Shown piece by piece: positions 45,546-53,423 of a stretch of DNA of 64,000 bases. Numbering within the stretch: position 1 is the first letter of the stretch; each line of letters opens with the position of its first letter. The DNA lies in the NCBI RefSeq assembly GCF_014201315.1, contig NZ_JACHDY010000004.1, positions 124,001-188,000 on the forward strand. Reading direction: 5' to 3'. The stretch is from Edaphobacter lichenicola (GTDB taxonomy: Bacteria > Acidobacteriota > Terriglobia > Terriglobales > Acidobacteriaceae). A program made the translations under genes and the position numbers. The notes beneath the pieces are model-generated. The model did not search any database and was not told the DNA's origin. It saw nothing but the letters and a program-made list of their open reading frames with translations.

Positions 45546-45582
45546 CCCGTTTCAACCTTGCCGCAAGGAAGGTTGAAACGGG
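45546..45582. terminator. perfect 14-bp inverted repeat, probable terminator of the DUF2252 gene
   Basis: CCCGTTTCAACCTT/AAGGTTGAAACGGG with a 9-base loop lies 19 bases after the DUF2252 stop codon on the minus strand. There is no clear T-run, so termination is inferred. Confidence 0.6.
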
Positions 45583-45600
45583 ACTTGCTGTTTGGCGAGA

Positions 45601-46809
45601 TTACGCCGTTGCGTAGAGGCGGCAGTGCTCGAGGTAGGCGGTTTCGTGGCTGGCGATTAGCTCCACGATGCTGGTCCACATCCAGCCTGGGGCGTTGAGG
45701 GTCTTTGACTGGTTTTTGGCTAGCTCGGCGGCCCAGTGCTTGCGGGTGGCGGCGTCCATCTGGCGGGCGTGGGCTTTGCCGACGATGCAGGCGAGGTAGC
45801 TTGCGGCGTTGACGGCCTCCTCGCGGGTGAGACGGTCGATCTCGAGCTTGAGGTCCTGGGGCATGAGCTCGCGCAGGACGACGGGGCGGGAGAGGAACTT
45901 TGCGGCCAGCATTCGCTCGCCTAGATAGGGCGAGAGGTTGCAGGCGCCGGTGACGACTCGCTGGGCGAAGTCTTTGGGCATGTCGGCGTTCTTTGCGGCG
46001 GGTGCGGCGGCTCGCACGGCTTCCTTGATATCGACGAGGCAGTACTCCTTGTCTTTCTTTGGGCCTACGCCGAGCAGGACGGCGTAGCGGAGGCGTCCCA
46101 GGGAGCTGCAGCCCTTCATCCAATAAGCTGCGTCGAGCACGCGGACCCTGGCGTCGTTGTCGCGATGCTTGAGCGAGGTGATGAGCTTGCGCGCGGCTTC
46201 GTTCTTGAAGAGTTTTGTGATCTCTTCCTTCTCTTCGTCGGAGAGCGTCCAGAAGCGCTCGCCCAGCGGGATGGTCGGCTTGACGTCTTCGATGCGCTCC
46301 TGCGCCAGATGCTGCCACTCGCGGTTCACCGCTTGATGGAGCACAGTCTCGACGGGGCGCAGGTTCTTTGGGTCTTTCGTCACCTTCTTAGCGCGTTGAG
46401 GGATCAGGGCGCTGCGGTATCCCTGGACCATCTGCTCCATCATGAGGGCGGTTGTGACGCCGGGCAGGTCGGAGCCGCGGGCGGCGGTGGCGAGCGAGAG
46501 GCCGAGCCGGATGAGGTCGTGTGCGGGGTTGCCGATGACGGTCTGGTCGAGGTCACGGATCTCGATCTCGACTTTGCCTTCGGAGTTGGCGACGGGGCCG
46601 AGGTTGCCAACGTGGCAGTCGCCGCAGATCCAAACGGGAGGGCCCTGGGGGAGCTTGCGAGCGGAGTCGGCTTTGAGCCACTCGTAGAATTGGCGGGTGT
46701 TTCCGCGAACATAGGCGTGGGCGGAGCGTGCCATCTTCAGGCGACGGCGTTCTTCGAGTACAGCTTGGCGATCGGCAGGTTTGATCTCAACTACTTTTTT
46801 CCGCATCAA
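45601..46809 (-). CDS. DUF2252 family protein
   Basis: This 402-residue protein belongs to DUF2252, an uncharacterised family with a kinase-like (aminoglycoside phosphotransferase-related) look. WICGDCHVGNLGPVANSEG and EIRDLDQTVIGNPAHDLIRL are the family signatures: the GDxHxGN and the Asp in DLD resemble kinase catalytic and metal-binding loops. No substrate is known. It starts at tandem ATGs (46809 and 46806). The 197 bases upstream hold no gene. Confidence 0.85.
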   Translation of the reverse strand: MMRKKVVEIKPADRQAVLEERRRLKMARSAHAYVRGNTRQFYEWLKADSARKLPQGPPVWICGDCHVGNLGPVANSEGKVEIEIRDLDQTVIGNPAHDLIRLGLSLATAARGSDLPGVTTALMMEQMVQGYRSALIPQRAKKVTKDPKNLRPVETVLHQAVNREWQHLAQERIEDVKPTIPLGERFWTLSDEEKEEITKLFKNEAARKLITSLKHRDNDARVRVLDAAYWMKGCSSLGRLRYAVLLGVGPKKDKEYCLVDIKEAVRAAAPAAKNADMPKDFAQRVVTGACNLSPYLGERMLAAKFLSRPVVLRELMPQDLKLEIDRLTREEAVNAASYLACIVGKAHARQMDAATRKHWAAELAKNQSKTLNAPGWMWTSIVELIASHETAYLEHCRLYATA

Positions 46810-47006
46810 CCAGTATTAGCAGAATATTCACATTCGTTGTGTGTCTTGCGGCCGGCATATGCGCTGAGTGAAAGTTTTTCCGGGAATTCAAAGTTCTAGC
46901 CTCATTGAAGGGAAGATGCGGTGTTGGCGGCGTGATGCGGCGGGTAGACGCCTCGCATGGAGCGACGCACCTAATTCATCTCCGGGACCTACACGCTGGC
47001 CGCAGC

Positions 47007-47915
47007 CTACGGCACATACCCCGCCGCCTTCATCCGCGAGATCGTCTGAGCAAAGGCCGGGTCCTTCATTCCCTCAGCCACATTTTTCCGGTTACGGACC
47101 AGAGAGAGCTCGTCTGAGGTGATAGAGGGCGGGAAATCCTTGAACTTCCGCGCCGTGTTTTCGAGCGCGACACCCTCCAACCAGTGCTTGGTTAGCGCAA
47201 TCTGCGTCAGAGTCGTGGTCTCGCCGATCTGCGCGGGGCTTAGGTGAGAGAGCCGGTTATCCGTCAATTCGTACCGTGAGGCGTCATTCATCGCGTCATA
47301 CGCAAGCGACCGCGCGTCATCGATCTTCTTAAGCTGGTTGTAGGTGTCTTCATACTGCTCTACCTCTTCACGGTGCATAAGGCTGGTGACGCCACTGGTC
47401 TTGGCCGCATCCCAGACGGCCTGGCTGGGGCTAGAGGAGGCGTGGAACCAGACGAGGCAGCCGGGCAGCTTTTCATCCGGGGTGCCCGGATGCTTCTGAA
47501 GATAGGCCAATACCATCAGGTTGTTTTCGAGTTCCGCCGTCTCCCAGCGCCAGTGGGTCGTCTCACTCCTGAAGGAATCCTTGTTCGCTTCGCGCTCGCC
47601 GCGCAGCTCCTCCCGCACTTCTGCGACCTCCCGGCGATGGTGGAAGTGCTCTACCGCCTGCTCCAGAGCGATGGCGATCAGCAACCCGAGCACAATCGTC
47701 GCGATATGGATGAAGAATTCCTTCCAGCTACTGGCCGCATGATGGGCCGGGTGTACATCAAGCATGGTTTCGTGCTCCTTCGCAGTCTCTGCAACGTGTG
47801 TTGTCTCGGCACTCTCTGCCGTCTCGCCTTCGCTCGGCGGCGGCGTCGCCCCGGCGGGCACAGCCGCCACATCGGCAAGCGGAAGCTCTTCCGGGATGTC
47901 CGGTGTCTCGGGCAT
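47007..47915 (-). CDS. membrane-anchored hypothetical protein
   Basis: This 302-residue protein has a long acidic, Pro/Ala/Thr-rich N-terminus, one transmembrane helix (about residues 68-85, FFIHIATIVLGLLIAIALEQ) and a helical, probably periplasmic C-terminal region with a coiled coil right after the membrane (HHRREVAEVREELRGEREAN). I cannot name a function. AAGGAAACTT precedes the ATG. It is transcribed separately from the ABC genes, with 165 bases between. Confidence 0.72.
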   Translation of the reverse strand: MPETPDIPEELPLADVAAVPAGATPPPSEGETAESAETTHVAETAKEHETMLDVHPAHHAASSWKEFFIHIATIVLGLLIAIALEQAVEHFHHRREVAEVREELRGEREANKDSFRSETTHWRWETAELENNLMVLAYLQKHPGTPDEKLPGCLVWFHASSSPSQAVWDAAKTSGVTSLMHREEVEQYEDTYNQLKKIDDARSLAYDAMNDASRYELTDNRLSHLSPAQIGETTTLTQIALTKHWLEGVALENTARKFKDFPPSITSDELSLVRNRKNVAEGMKDPAFAQTISRMKAAGYVP

Positions 47916-48080
47916 AAGTTTCCTTGGGGCCGTGGTGACGCCAGAGTATCAGCGAGAAACGGGCGCGCGTAGAACCTTGGCGTCGAACTTCCTTGAAAAC
48001 GGGGTTTTCGGCAGCTTCTTGTGCCGGACCCGAAGCTGACCCAACACCGGTTTTTCCCCACGATTTTCGTACCTCGATAA

Positions 48081-49112
48081 CTAGCGCCAGCGGAAGATGC
48101 GGAGGGAGATGGCGAAGGGGATTATGAGCCACGCCAGCAGGATGGCTACTGGAGGGAGTAGTTGATGGAGGCTCATTCCCTGGAGCATGTTGCCTCGCAT
48201 GGCGTCGATTGCGGCGGTGAGAGGGAGCGCTTTGATGAGAGGTTGGACGACTGCGGGGAAACGGGTGGAGGAGAAGAAGACTCCGGAGAAGATCCACATG
48301 GGAAACATGACGAAGTTCATGAGTCCTGAGACGGCTTCGATGGTTTTGGCGCGGGATGCGGTGAGCAGGCCCAGCGCGGAGAAGGCCAGGGACGTGAGGA
48401 TGCAGAGAAGTGCCAGTTGGGCGATCGATCCGCGGAAGGGCACACCGAAGACGAGGCGGGCGAAGCCGAGAAAGGCGGCGACTTCGATGACGAGCATGAC
48501 CAGTCTCGAGAGGAGAAAAGATGCGAGGTACTGCCAGCGAGGCATGGGCGAGGCGACGAGACGCTTGAGGAGTTTCTTTTGTCTGGCTTCTACGATGGCG
48601 AACCCCATGCCCCACATGGCGGATCCCATGAGGTTCATTCCGAGAAGTCCAGGCACTACGAAGTCGATATAACGCGAGCCGGTTTCGTGCACCAGGTCTT
48701 CTTTGGTGTGGAGGGCGTCGTGTCTGCCGGCTGCGGTTTGGATCGCGTGGTCGGCGAGGAGTTTGGCGGTGCGTGCGTCCGGGTTGGTGGAGTCGTACTG
48801 GTAGACGGTCGTGTCCGGTCGCTGAACGGCGAGGAGCAGGATGCGTCCTGTGGCTAAGGCCTGCGTGCCTGTGGCTTCGTCCATGGTGGTGGAGGTGAGG
48901 CCCTTGTCGGCGTTGAGCGCCTGGGTTAGTTGCAGCGTGGTGGCGCCTACCTGAAGAACTTCTGGCGGGCGGTTGCGAAAGGCGATGCCGAGGCCTGCGG
49001 CGAGTAGGATGGGAAAGATGAAGATCCAGAAGATCGCCTCGGGCTCGCGCAGGAAGAGGCGGAAGCGCATCATCGTGAGTTGATAGAGGCTGCTCAGCTC
49101 CAGCTTATTCAT
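48081..49112 (-). CDS. ABC-2 type transporter permease
   Basis: This 343-residue permease has one N-terminal membrane helix, a large extracytoplasmic domain (about 45-160) and five C-terminal helices (PGLLGMNLMGSAMWGMGFAI, LSRLVMLVIEVAAFLGFARL and others). This is the DrrB/YhgE-like ABC-2 export layout. Its start overlaps the ATPase gene by eight bases, so the two form one exporter. The cargo is unknown. Confidence 0.9.
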   Translation of the reverse strand: MNKLELSSLYQLTMMRFRLFLREPEAIFWIFIFPILLAAGLGIAFRNRPPEVLQVGATTLQLTQALNADKGLTSTTMDEATGTQALATGRILLLAVQRPDTTVYQYDSTNPDARTAKLLADHAIQTAAGRHDALHTKEDLVHETGSRYIDFVVPGLLGMNLMGSAMWGMGFAIVEARQKKLLKRLVASPMPRWQYLASFLLSRLVMLVIEVAAFLGFARLVFGVPFRGSIAQLALLCILTSLAFSALGLLTASRAKTIEAVSGLMNFVMFPMWIFSGVFFSSTRFPAVVQPLIKALPLTAAIDAMRGNMLQGMSLHQLLPPVAILLAWLIIPFAISLRIFRWR

Positions 49113-50067
49113 CGCGCAGGTTCCTTCCGGTGAGGCCTACGAAGACATCTTCGAGTGTTGCCGAGTGAGTGCGGAACTCGTCGAGGTGAAGCCCTTGCGA
49201 GGCGAGCACGGAGAAGATCTTCGGCACGGCGGTGTGGAGCTCGCGTACGGAGAGCTGGTGGATGCCGGCGGTGAGGCGGTGGGACTCGACTCCATCGATT
49301 GCAGTGAGGAGGGCTGGATCGACGGAGCCATTTCGGTTGTCTAGGCTGGTGGCGGCGAACTCTACGATGTGCTCTCCGCCGACGGAGGCGATGAGCCGGG
49401 GCGGGGTGTCGAGCGCGATGATGCGGCCGTGGTCCATGATGGCGACGCGGTCGCAGAGGCGCTCGGCCTCGTCCATGTAGTGGGTGGTGAGGATGATGGT
49501 GCGGCCCTCCTGCTTGAGGCGGTCGAGCAGGTCCCACAGGTTGCGGCGGGCCTGGGGGTCGAGCCCGGTGGTTGGTTCATCGAGGAAGAGCAGCTCTGGA
49601 TCGCCTACGAGGGCGCAGGCCATGGCGAGGCGCTGCTTCTGGCCGCCGGAGAGGGTGCCTACGCGGGCGCTGCGCTTCTCCTCGAGCTGAGCGGTTTTGA
49701 TGGAGTCTTCCACGGTGATGCCACGATGGAAGAAGCTGCGGAAGAGGCGCAGGGTCTCTTCGACGGTTAACTTCTCGGAGAACTGGGTCTCCTGGAGCTG
49801 GAGGCCGATGCGCTGACGAAGCTCGTCTGCATTGGTGCGCCAGTTGAGGCCGAGGAGTTCGACGTCGCCGCTGTCGGGTGCGGTGAGGCCTTCGCAGATT
49901 TCGATCGTGGTTGTCTTTCCTGCGCCGTTCGGACCCAGAAGCCCGAAACACTCGCCGGGTGTGACCTCGAGATCGATGCCGTTGACGGCGACTACGTCGG
50001 CGAAGGTCTTGTGGAGTCCGCGCAACATCAGCGAGGGACGGTCGGCCTGCGGCTTTGCGCTCAGCAT
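49105..50067 (-). CDS. ABC transporter ATP-binding protein
   Basis: This 320-residue ATPase powers the adjacent permease. Walker A is LLGPNGAGKTTT, the signature is LSGGQKQRLAMA and Walker B is LLFLDEPTTGLDPQARR, with the switch His in ILTTHYMDEAE. The C-terminal segment of about 70 residues is typical of drug/lipid exporter ATPases. ATG 50067 is taken; the in-frame extension to 50658 is only the antisense-frame shadow of the arginase-like gene. The start overlaps that gene's stop (ATGCTGA). Confidence 0.92.
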   Translation of the reverse strand: MLSAKPQADRPSLMLRGLHKTFADVVAVNGIDLEVTPGECFGLLGPNGAGKTTTIEICEGLTAPDSGDVELLGLNWRTNADELRQRIGLQLQETQFSEKLTVEETLRLFRSFFHRGITVEDSIKTAQLEEKRSARVGTLSGGQKQRLAMACALVGDPELLFLDEPTTGLDPQARRNLWDLLDRLKQEGRTIILTTHYMDEAERLCDRVAIMDHGRIIALDTPPRLIASVGGEHIVEFAATSLDNRNGSVDPALLTAIDGVESHRLTAGIHQLSVRELHTAVPKIFSVLASQGLHLDEFRTHSATLEDVFVGLTGRNLRDE

Positions 50068-51077
50068 GGAGAGGTTGCCTTTGGCTTCGAGGGAGGCAGC
50101 TTGTCGACGAGGATCTGGACCAGCTGGTGTACGGAGTTTTGACCTACGTCTCGGAGGGCGGCATATTCGCTGATTTCGATGTGACGAATGCGGGGATCCT
50201 GAAGGAATAAGCCGAGCAACTCCTTGCCTTCTTCGAGGCTGAGCCCTTGTTCGTGAGGGAAGTAGATGGCAGTCAGGTCGCTTCCGCGGAAGACGTCGAT
50301 GTCGAGGTGCAAGAGGATTGCAGCGGAGGGTGGAATCGCGGCGAGGATCTGCTGCGCCGATTGTCGGATACCGATGCGCCGGAGATCGGCTAGCGATGTG
50401 GACTTGATGGGTGTTTCCGGCGACTGCGAAGGGGTGGACCATCCTATGAAGGAGACCTGCGAAGGTTTGAGGGGTGGACCGTTCCAAAACGCGGAGTCGT
50501 GGGTGAGAAACCAGACTGCGCAGGCGGCGGCGCTCTGACTGCGGGAAGAGACGGGCGCGGCGTCGTCGCAGTCTCCGTCGATGTAGAGGACGTGAATGTC
50601 GTTGGATGCGACTTTGCTTAAGGCTTGTGCGGTTCCTACGACGACGCTGCAGTCGCAACCAATCAAGAGCGGAGTTTGTCCGGGCTGAGAGAGTATCCCG
50701 GTGAGATGTTCGCTCAGCAGGTCCCAGACGATTCGCGGAGCCGGCCAGCTTCTGATGGGAGGAACGGAGTGATGGGGAAGATAGCTGGGTATAGGGAGAT
50801 TGCCGGCATCGACAGCGTTGCGACCGGCATCGTTCAGCCGCTTTACCAGATCGGCGTCACGGTAGGCCTGGGCGTCGTTCTCGTTTCCGGGAATGAGCGA
50901 TCCTGCACGAAGGGGAACTCCGAGAATCAGGTAAGCCGGAGTTGTCCGCTGGGCGTTGGGAGGCGGTTGGATCGGGGAAGCCGCGGTGGGGACTGGTTGC
51001 CCGTCGGCGTAGGCGCTGTCCAGTGTGAGCCCAAGGGCAGCTGCGCCCGCCGTGGTCAGGAACTCTCGCCTCTTCAT
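50061..51077 (-). CDS. Tat-exported arginase-fold (ureohydrolase-like) protein with altered metal ligands
   Basis: This 338-residue protein begins MKRREFLTTAGAAALGLTL, a twin-arginine signal, so it should be exported folded. The rest follows the arginase/ureohydrolase fold. The GGDHS motif reads GCDCS (140-144), the DAHxD motif reads DGDCD (167-171) and HLDIDV (257-262) holds the last two aspartates. The usual metal-binding histidines are therefore replaced by Cys143 and Asp169, while four carboxylates are kept. It may bind a different metal or have lost enzyme activity. Its stop overlaps the ABC ATPase start, an unusual neighbour. Confidence 0.75.
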   Translation of the reverse strand: MKRREFLTTAGAAALGLTLDSAYADGQPVPTAASPIQPPPNAQRTTPAYLILGVPLRAGSLIPGNENDAQAYRDADLVKRLNDAGRNAVDAGNLPIPSYLPHHSVPPIRSWPAPRIVWDLLSEHLTGILSQPGQTPLLIGCDCSVVVGTAQALSKVASNDIHVLYIDGDCDDAAPVSSRSQSAAACAVWFLTHDSAFWNGPPLKPSQVSFIGWSTPSQSPETPIKSTSLADLRRIGIRQSAQQILAAIPPSAAILLHLDIDVFRGSDLTAIYFPHEQGLSLEEGKELLGLFLQDPRIRHIEISEYAALRDVGQNSVHQLVQILVDKLPPSKPKATSPC

Positions 51078-51161
51078 TCAGCACCTCGTTTCAGCAAAGC
51101 GGCCGGAAGACAAGTTTTACCTGATACTAGCGGAAGGCGTCAGCTGTCTTTGCGGAGGCCT

Positions 51162-51392
51162 CTAGATATCTTTGCGATAGAGGAGCTCGCGCATGGCCTG
51201 GCGCCGGGCGGCGTTGGCTTCGGTCTGATTTTTGCGCTCGTCGGCGTCCATGCGTTGTTTGGTGACGGGGTCGGTGGTCTCTTCGGCGCTGCACTCGGGA
51301 CAGCGGTTGGCGAAGCCGGGCTTATCCGGCTTTAGCTCGAACTCTTCAGAGCAGATGGCGCAGACTTTGATCGGAAACGGCATACCCTCCAT
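51162..51392 (-). CDS. small zinc-ribbon protein
   Basis: This 76-residue protein has two CxxC pairs (KVCAICSEEF and RCPECSAEE) that probably bind one zinc ion, and a basic helical C-terminus (NQTEANAARRQAMREL). The function is unknown. The start is taken near 51392 (ATG 51383 is equally possible); a longer in-frame ORF would run through the palindromic repeat at 51419-51514 and is rejected. Confidence 0.7.
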   Translation of the reverse strand: MEGMPFPIKVCAICSEEFELKPDKPGFANRCPECSAEETTDPVTKQRMDADERKNQTEANAARRQAMRELLYRKDI

Positions 51393-51418
51393 GATAAATC
51401 GATTGGGGGTTTTAATGC

Positions 51419-51514
51419 GCCCTGCGCGGGCGGCGCCCACTTCGTGGGGTGTATACCGCTTCGCCTTGGGCCTCCCGTTGGTCGGCGTTGATACTTCTTT
51501 GCAACCAACGGGAG
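51419..51514. repeat. palindromic intergenic repeat element, copy 3 (degenerate)
   Basis: It shares GGGCGGCGCCCACTTCGTG-like and GTATACC words and the CCTCCCGTTGGTCGG / CCAACGGGAG inner arms with copy 1. It lies between the zinc-ribbon gene and the arsR-type gene. Confidence 0.75.
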
Positions 51515-51541
51515 TGACGAAACAGCTTGACAAATTTATGT

Positions 51542-51574
51542 GTAAGTATTAACTTACGGTAAGTGAAAACTTAC
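51542..51574 (+). promoter_or_regulatory. double palindromic operator of the ArsR-type regulator
   Basis: Two perfect 16-bp palindromes GTAAGT-N4-ACTTAC (51542-51557 and 51559-51574) are separated by one base. They overlap the GTG start at 51563, so a bound repressor would block transcription or translation start. Repressor binding is inferred. Confidence 0.65.
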
Positions 51575-51868
51575 GAACAGCAGCAACTCGATGCCCTTGG
51601 GGATGTAACGCGGCGATTGTTATTGGAGCGGCTTCGCCGTGGGCCTCTGCCGGTTGGCGAGCTGGCGCGTGGTCTTACGGTGAGCCGGCCAGCGGTTTCT
51701 CAGCATCTGCGGGTTTTGAAGGAGGCGAAGCTGGTGCGCGATGAAGCAGCAGGGGCGCGGCGCTACTACAGCCTGGATCCGAAGGGGTTTGAGGCGCTGC
51801 GAAAGTATCTGGACAACTTCTGGGGCGAAGCTCTGGAAGCATTTCAAGCGAAGGTCGAGGAGAAGTGA
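51563..51868 (+). CDS. ArsR-family transcriptional regulator
   Basis: This 101-residue winged-helix repressor has the helix-turn-helix PLPVGELARGLTVSRPAVSQHLRVLKEAKLV and the wing AGARRYYSL. No metal-binding cysteines are seen, so it is the SRPBCC-associated type rather than a metal sensor. The start is GTG 51563. It is followed after one base by an SRPBCC gene, a pair common across bacteria. Confidence 0.92.
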   Translation: MKTYEQQQLDALGDVTRRLLLERLRRGPLPVGELARGLTVSRPAVSQHLRVLKEAKLVRDEAAGARRYYSLDPKGFEALRKYLDNFWGEALEAFQAKVEEK

Positions 51869-51869
51869 T

Positions 51870-52388
51870 ATGCCGGAGAGACAACTGATGGTGGATGAAG
51901 CGACGGTGTTGGCGGACTCGCAGGAGTTGGCGTCGGTGCGGAAGAGTGTTCGCGTGAAGGCCGATGTGGCGCGCGCGTTCCGGGTGTTTACGGAGGGGAT
52001 GGACAGCTGGTGGCCGAGGACGCATCACATTGGCAGCTCGCCGATGAAGCGGGTGGTGGTGGAGGGCAGGCCGATGGGTGCGATCTATACGGAGCAGGAG
52101 GATGGGACGAACTGACCGTGGGGTTCGGTGCTGACGTGGGAGCCGCCACATCTTTTTGTGATGGCGTGGCAGATTCGCCCGGACTGGCAGTTCGAACCGG
52201 AGTTGAGCAAATGCAGCGAGGTGGAGGTACGGTTTACGGCAGCCGATGATGGCACGACGCTGGTGGAACTGGAGCATCGCCACATGGAGCGACATGGTGC
52301 GGGCTGGTCGAAGATGCACGGGCAGGTGAACTCCGGTTGGCCCGGCGTGATGGAGTTGTTTGCGGCAAAGGCGGATGAGGGGGTATGA
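51870..52388 (+). pseudogene. SRPBCC/AHSA1-like gene interrupted by an in-frame TGA
   Basis: The reading frame from ATG 51870 encodes an AHSA1-type SRPBCC protein (VKADVARAFRVFTEGMDSWW, then YTEQEDGTN). It stops at TGA 52113-52115. The same frame continues with PWGSVLTWEPPHLFVMAWQI and ends at 52388 with a normal family C-terminus (WSKMHGQVNSGWPGVMELF). Relatives normally read EDGxECxWG here, so TGA probably replaces a Cys or neighbouring codon. The total length, 172 codons, suits the family. It is either a recent nonsense mutation or a sequencing error. Confidence 0.85.
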
Positions 52389-52810
52389 GGGCGGCGGCGT
52401 GGTTTCGCGCTGCGGCTGTGGTGTTGCTGCTGTTTGCCGTGGGCCATACTTACGGCTTTCTGGCCTTTCGCCCGGAGACGGCGGAGGGCCGGGCCGTGTG
52501 GGAGGCGATGAAGAGTGTGCGGTTCTCTGTGGGTAATACGACGTTTAGCTACGGCGGGTTTTATATCGGCTTTGGGTTGTTTATCTCTGCGTTCCAGGTG
52601 TTTTGTGTCTGGCTGGCGTGGACGCTGGGCTCGATGGCGCGGGCCGGGGAGATGGCGGCGCGCAGGATTGCTTGGGGAATGTTTGTGCTGCAGTGCTTTG
52701 GGATTGTGCTCTCGTTGCGGTACTTTTCTCTGGGGCCTGCGGTGCTGTCGGTGATTGCGGCGTTTTGTTTTTTGATGGGCGCGCTTTCTGTGCGGAGGAG
52801 TGCTGGATGA
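52385..52810 (+). CDS. four-helix membrane protein of unknown function
   Basis: This 141-residue integral membrane protein has four hydrophobic segments (near residues 8-28, 56-78, 94-114 and 115-136). The start ATG overlaps the SRPBCC stop codon by four bases (ATGA), so it belongs to the same transcript as the arsR-type gene. No function is recognised. Confidence 0.8.
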   Translation: MRAAAWFRAAAVVLLLFAVGHTYGFLAFRPETAEGRAVWEAMKSVRFSVGNTTFSYGGFYIGFGLFISAFQVFCVWLAWTLGSMARAGEMAARRIAWGMFVLQCFGIVLSLRYFSLGPAVLSVIAAFCFLMGALSVRRSAG

Positions 52811-52859
52811 ATGGAGTGATTTCGCGGCGTGAGTCCATCCAATTTATTGCGCGGGAGAT

Positions 52860-52889
52860 TTGGCAACCCCGAGCGACGCAGCCTATAAT
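52860..52889 (+). promoter_or_regulatory. sigma-70-type promoter for the SnoaL-like gene
   Basis: TTGGCA and TATAAT are separated by 18 bases. The -10 box ends 22 bases before the ATG at 52912, and AGGGGGTTGAT supplies the ribosome binding site. Confidence 0.65.
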
Positions 52890-52911
52890 TCCGGCCCCAT
52901 AGGGGGTTGAT

Positions 52912-53385
52912 ATGACCACAGATGACAAACAGCTCATGGAAAACAAACATATCGTGCAGAGGTTCGTGGAGGAGTGCTGGAACCAAGGGAAGATGGATTC
53001 GATAGGCGAACTGGTCGCAAGCGGATGCAAGCTTCACGACCCGGTTTTTCCCGCTCTTACCTCGGGTGCGGACAACCTGAAGCGGCACCTTGAGATGTGC
53101 AGGATCGGATTTCCCGATCTCAGATCTTCAATCGACGATACGATCGCTGAACGAAATGAAGTTGTGCACCACTGGACGATTCGAGGGACTCACAAGGGAC
53201 AGTTCCTTGGTCTGGCTCCGACCAACCGCACGGCCACGGTCTCGGGCACCTCGATTCATCGGATAGAGGGCGGAAAGATCGTGGAGCAGTGGTCGGATTG
53301 GAACCTGATGACGTTGATGGAACAACTTGGGGTCTCTGCGGCACCGAAGACTACGGCGCCAAAAGCAGAATCGAAGCAGGCTTGA
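52912..53385 (+). CDS. SnoaL-like polyketide-cyclase/ester-cyclase family protein
   Basis: This 157-residue protein has the NTF2-like fold seen in SnoaL polyketide cyclases. The family blocks are NKHIVQRFVEECWNQGKMD, HDPVFP, MCRIGFPDLRSSIDD, HHWTIRGTHKGQFLG and GTSIHRIEGGKIVEQWSDWN. The conserved His/Asp residues of the active cavity are present. The actual substrate is unknown; many relatives are not cyclases. It has its own promoter and a terminator that overlaps the end of valS. Confidence 0.82.
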   Translation: MTTDDKQLMENKHIVQRFVEECWNQGKMDSIGELVASGCKLHDPVFPALTSGADNLKRHLEMCRIGFPDLRSSIDDTIAERNEVVHHWTIRGTHKGQFLGLAPTNRTATVSGTSIHRIEGGKIVEQWSDWNLMTLMEQLGVSAAPKTTAPKAESKQA

Positions 53386-53423
53386 TGGGTGAGCGTGGCT
53401 ACACGCAGGCTTGATGCCAGGGG

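Noticed and set aside
51870..52388. Selenocysteine at the in-frame TGA of the SRPBCC gene
   Set aside because: No recognisable SECIS-like hairpin follows the TGA, and homologues are not known selenoproteins. A nonsense mutation or sequence error is simpler.
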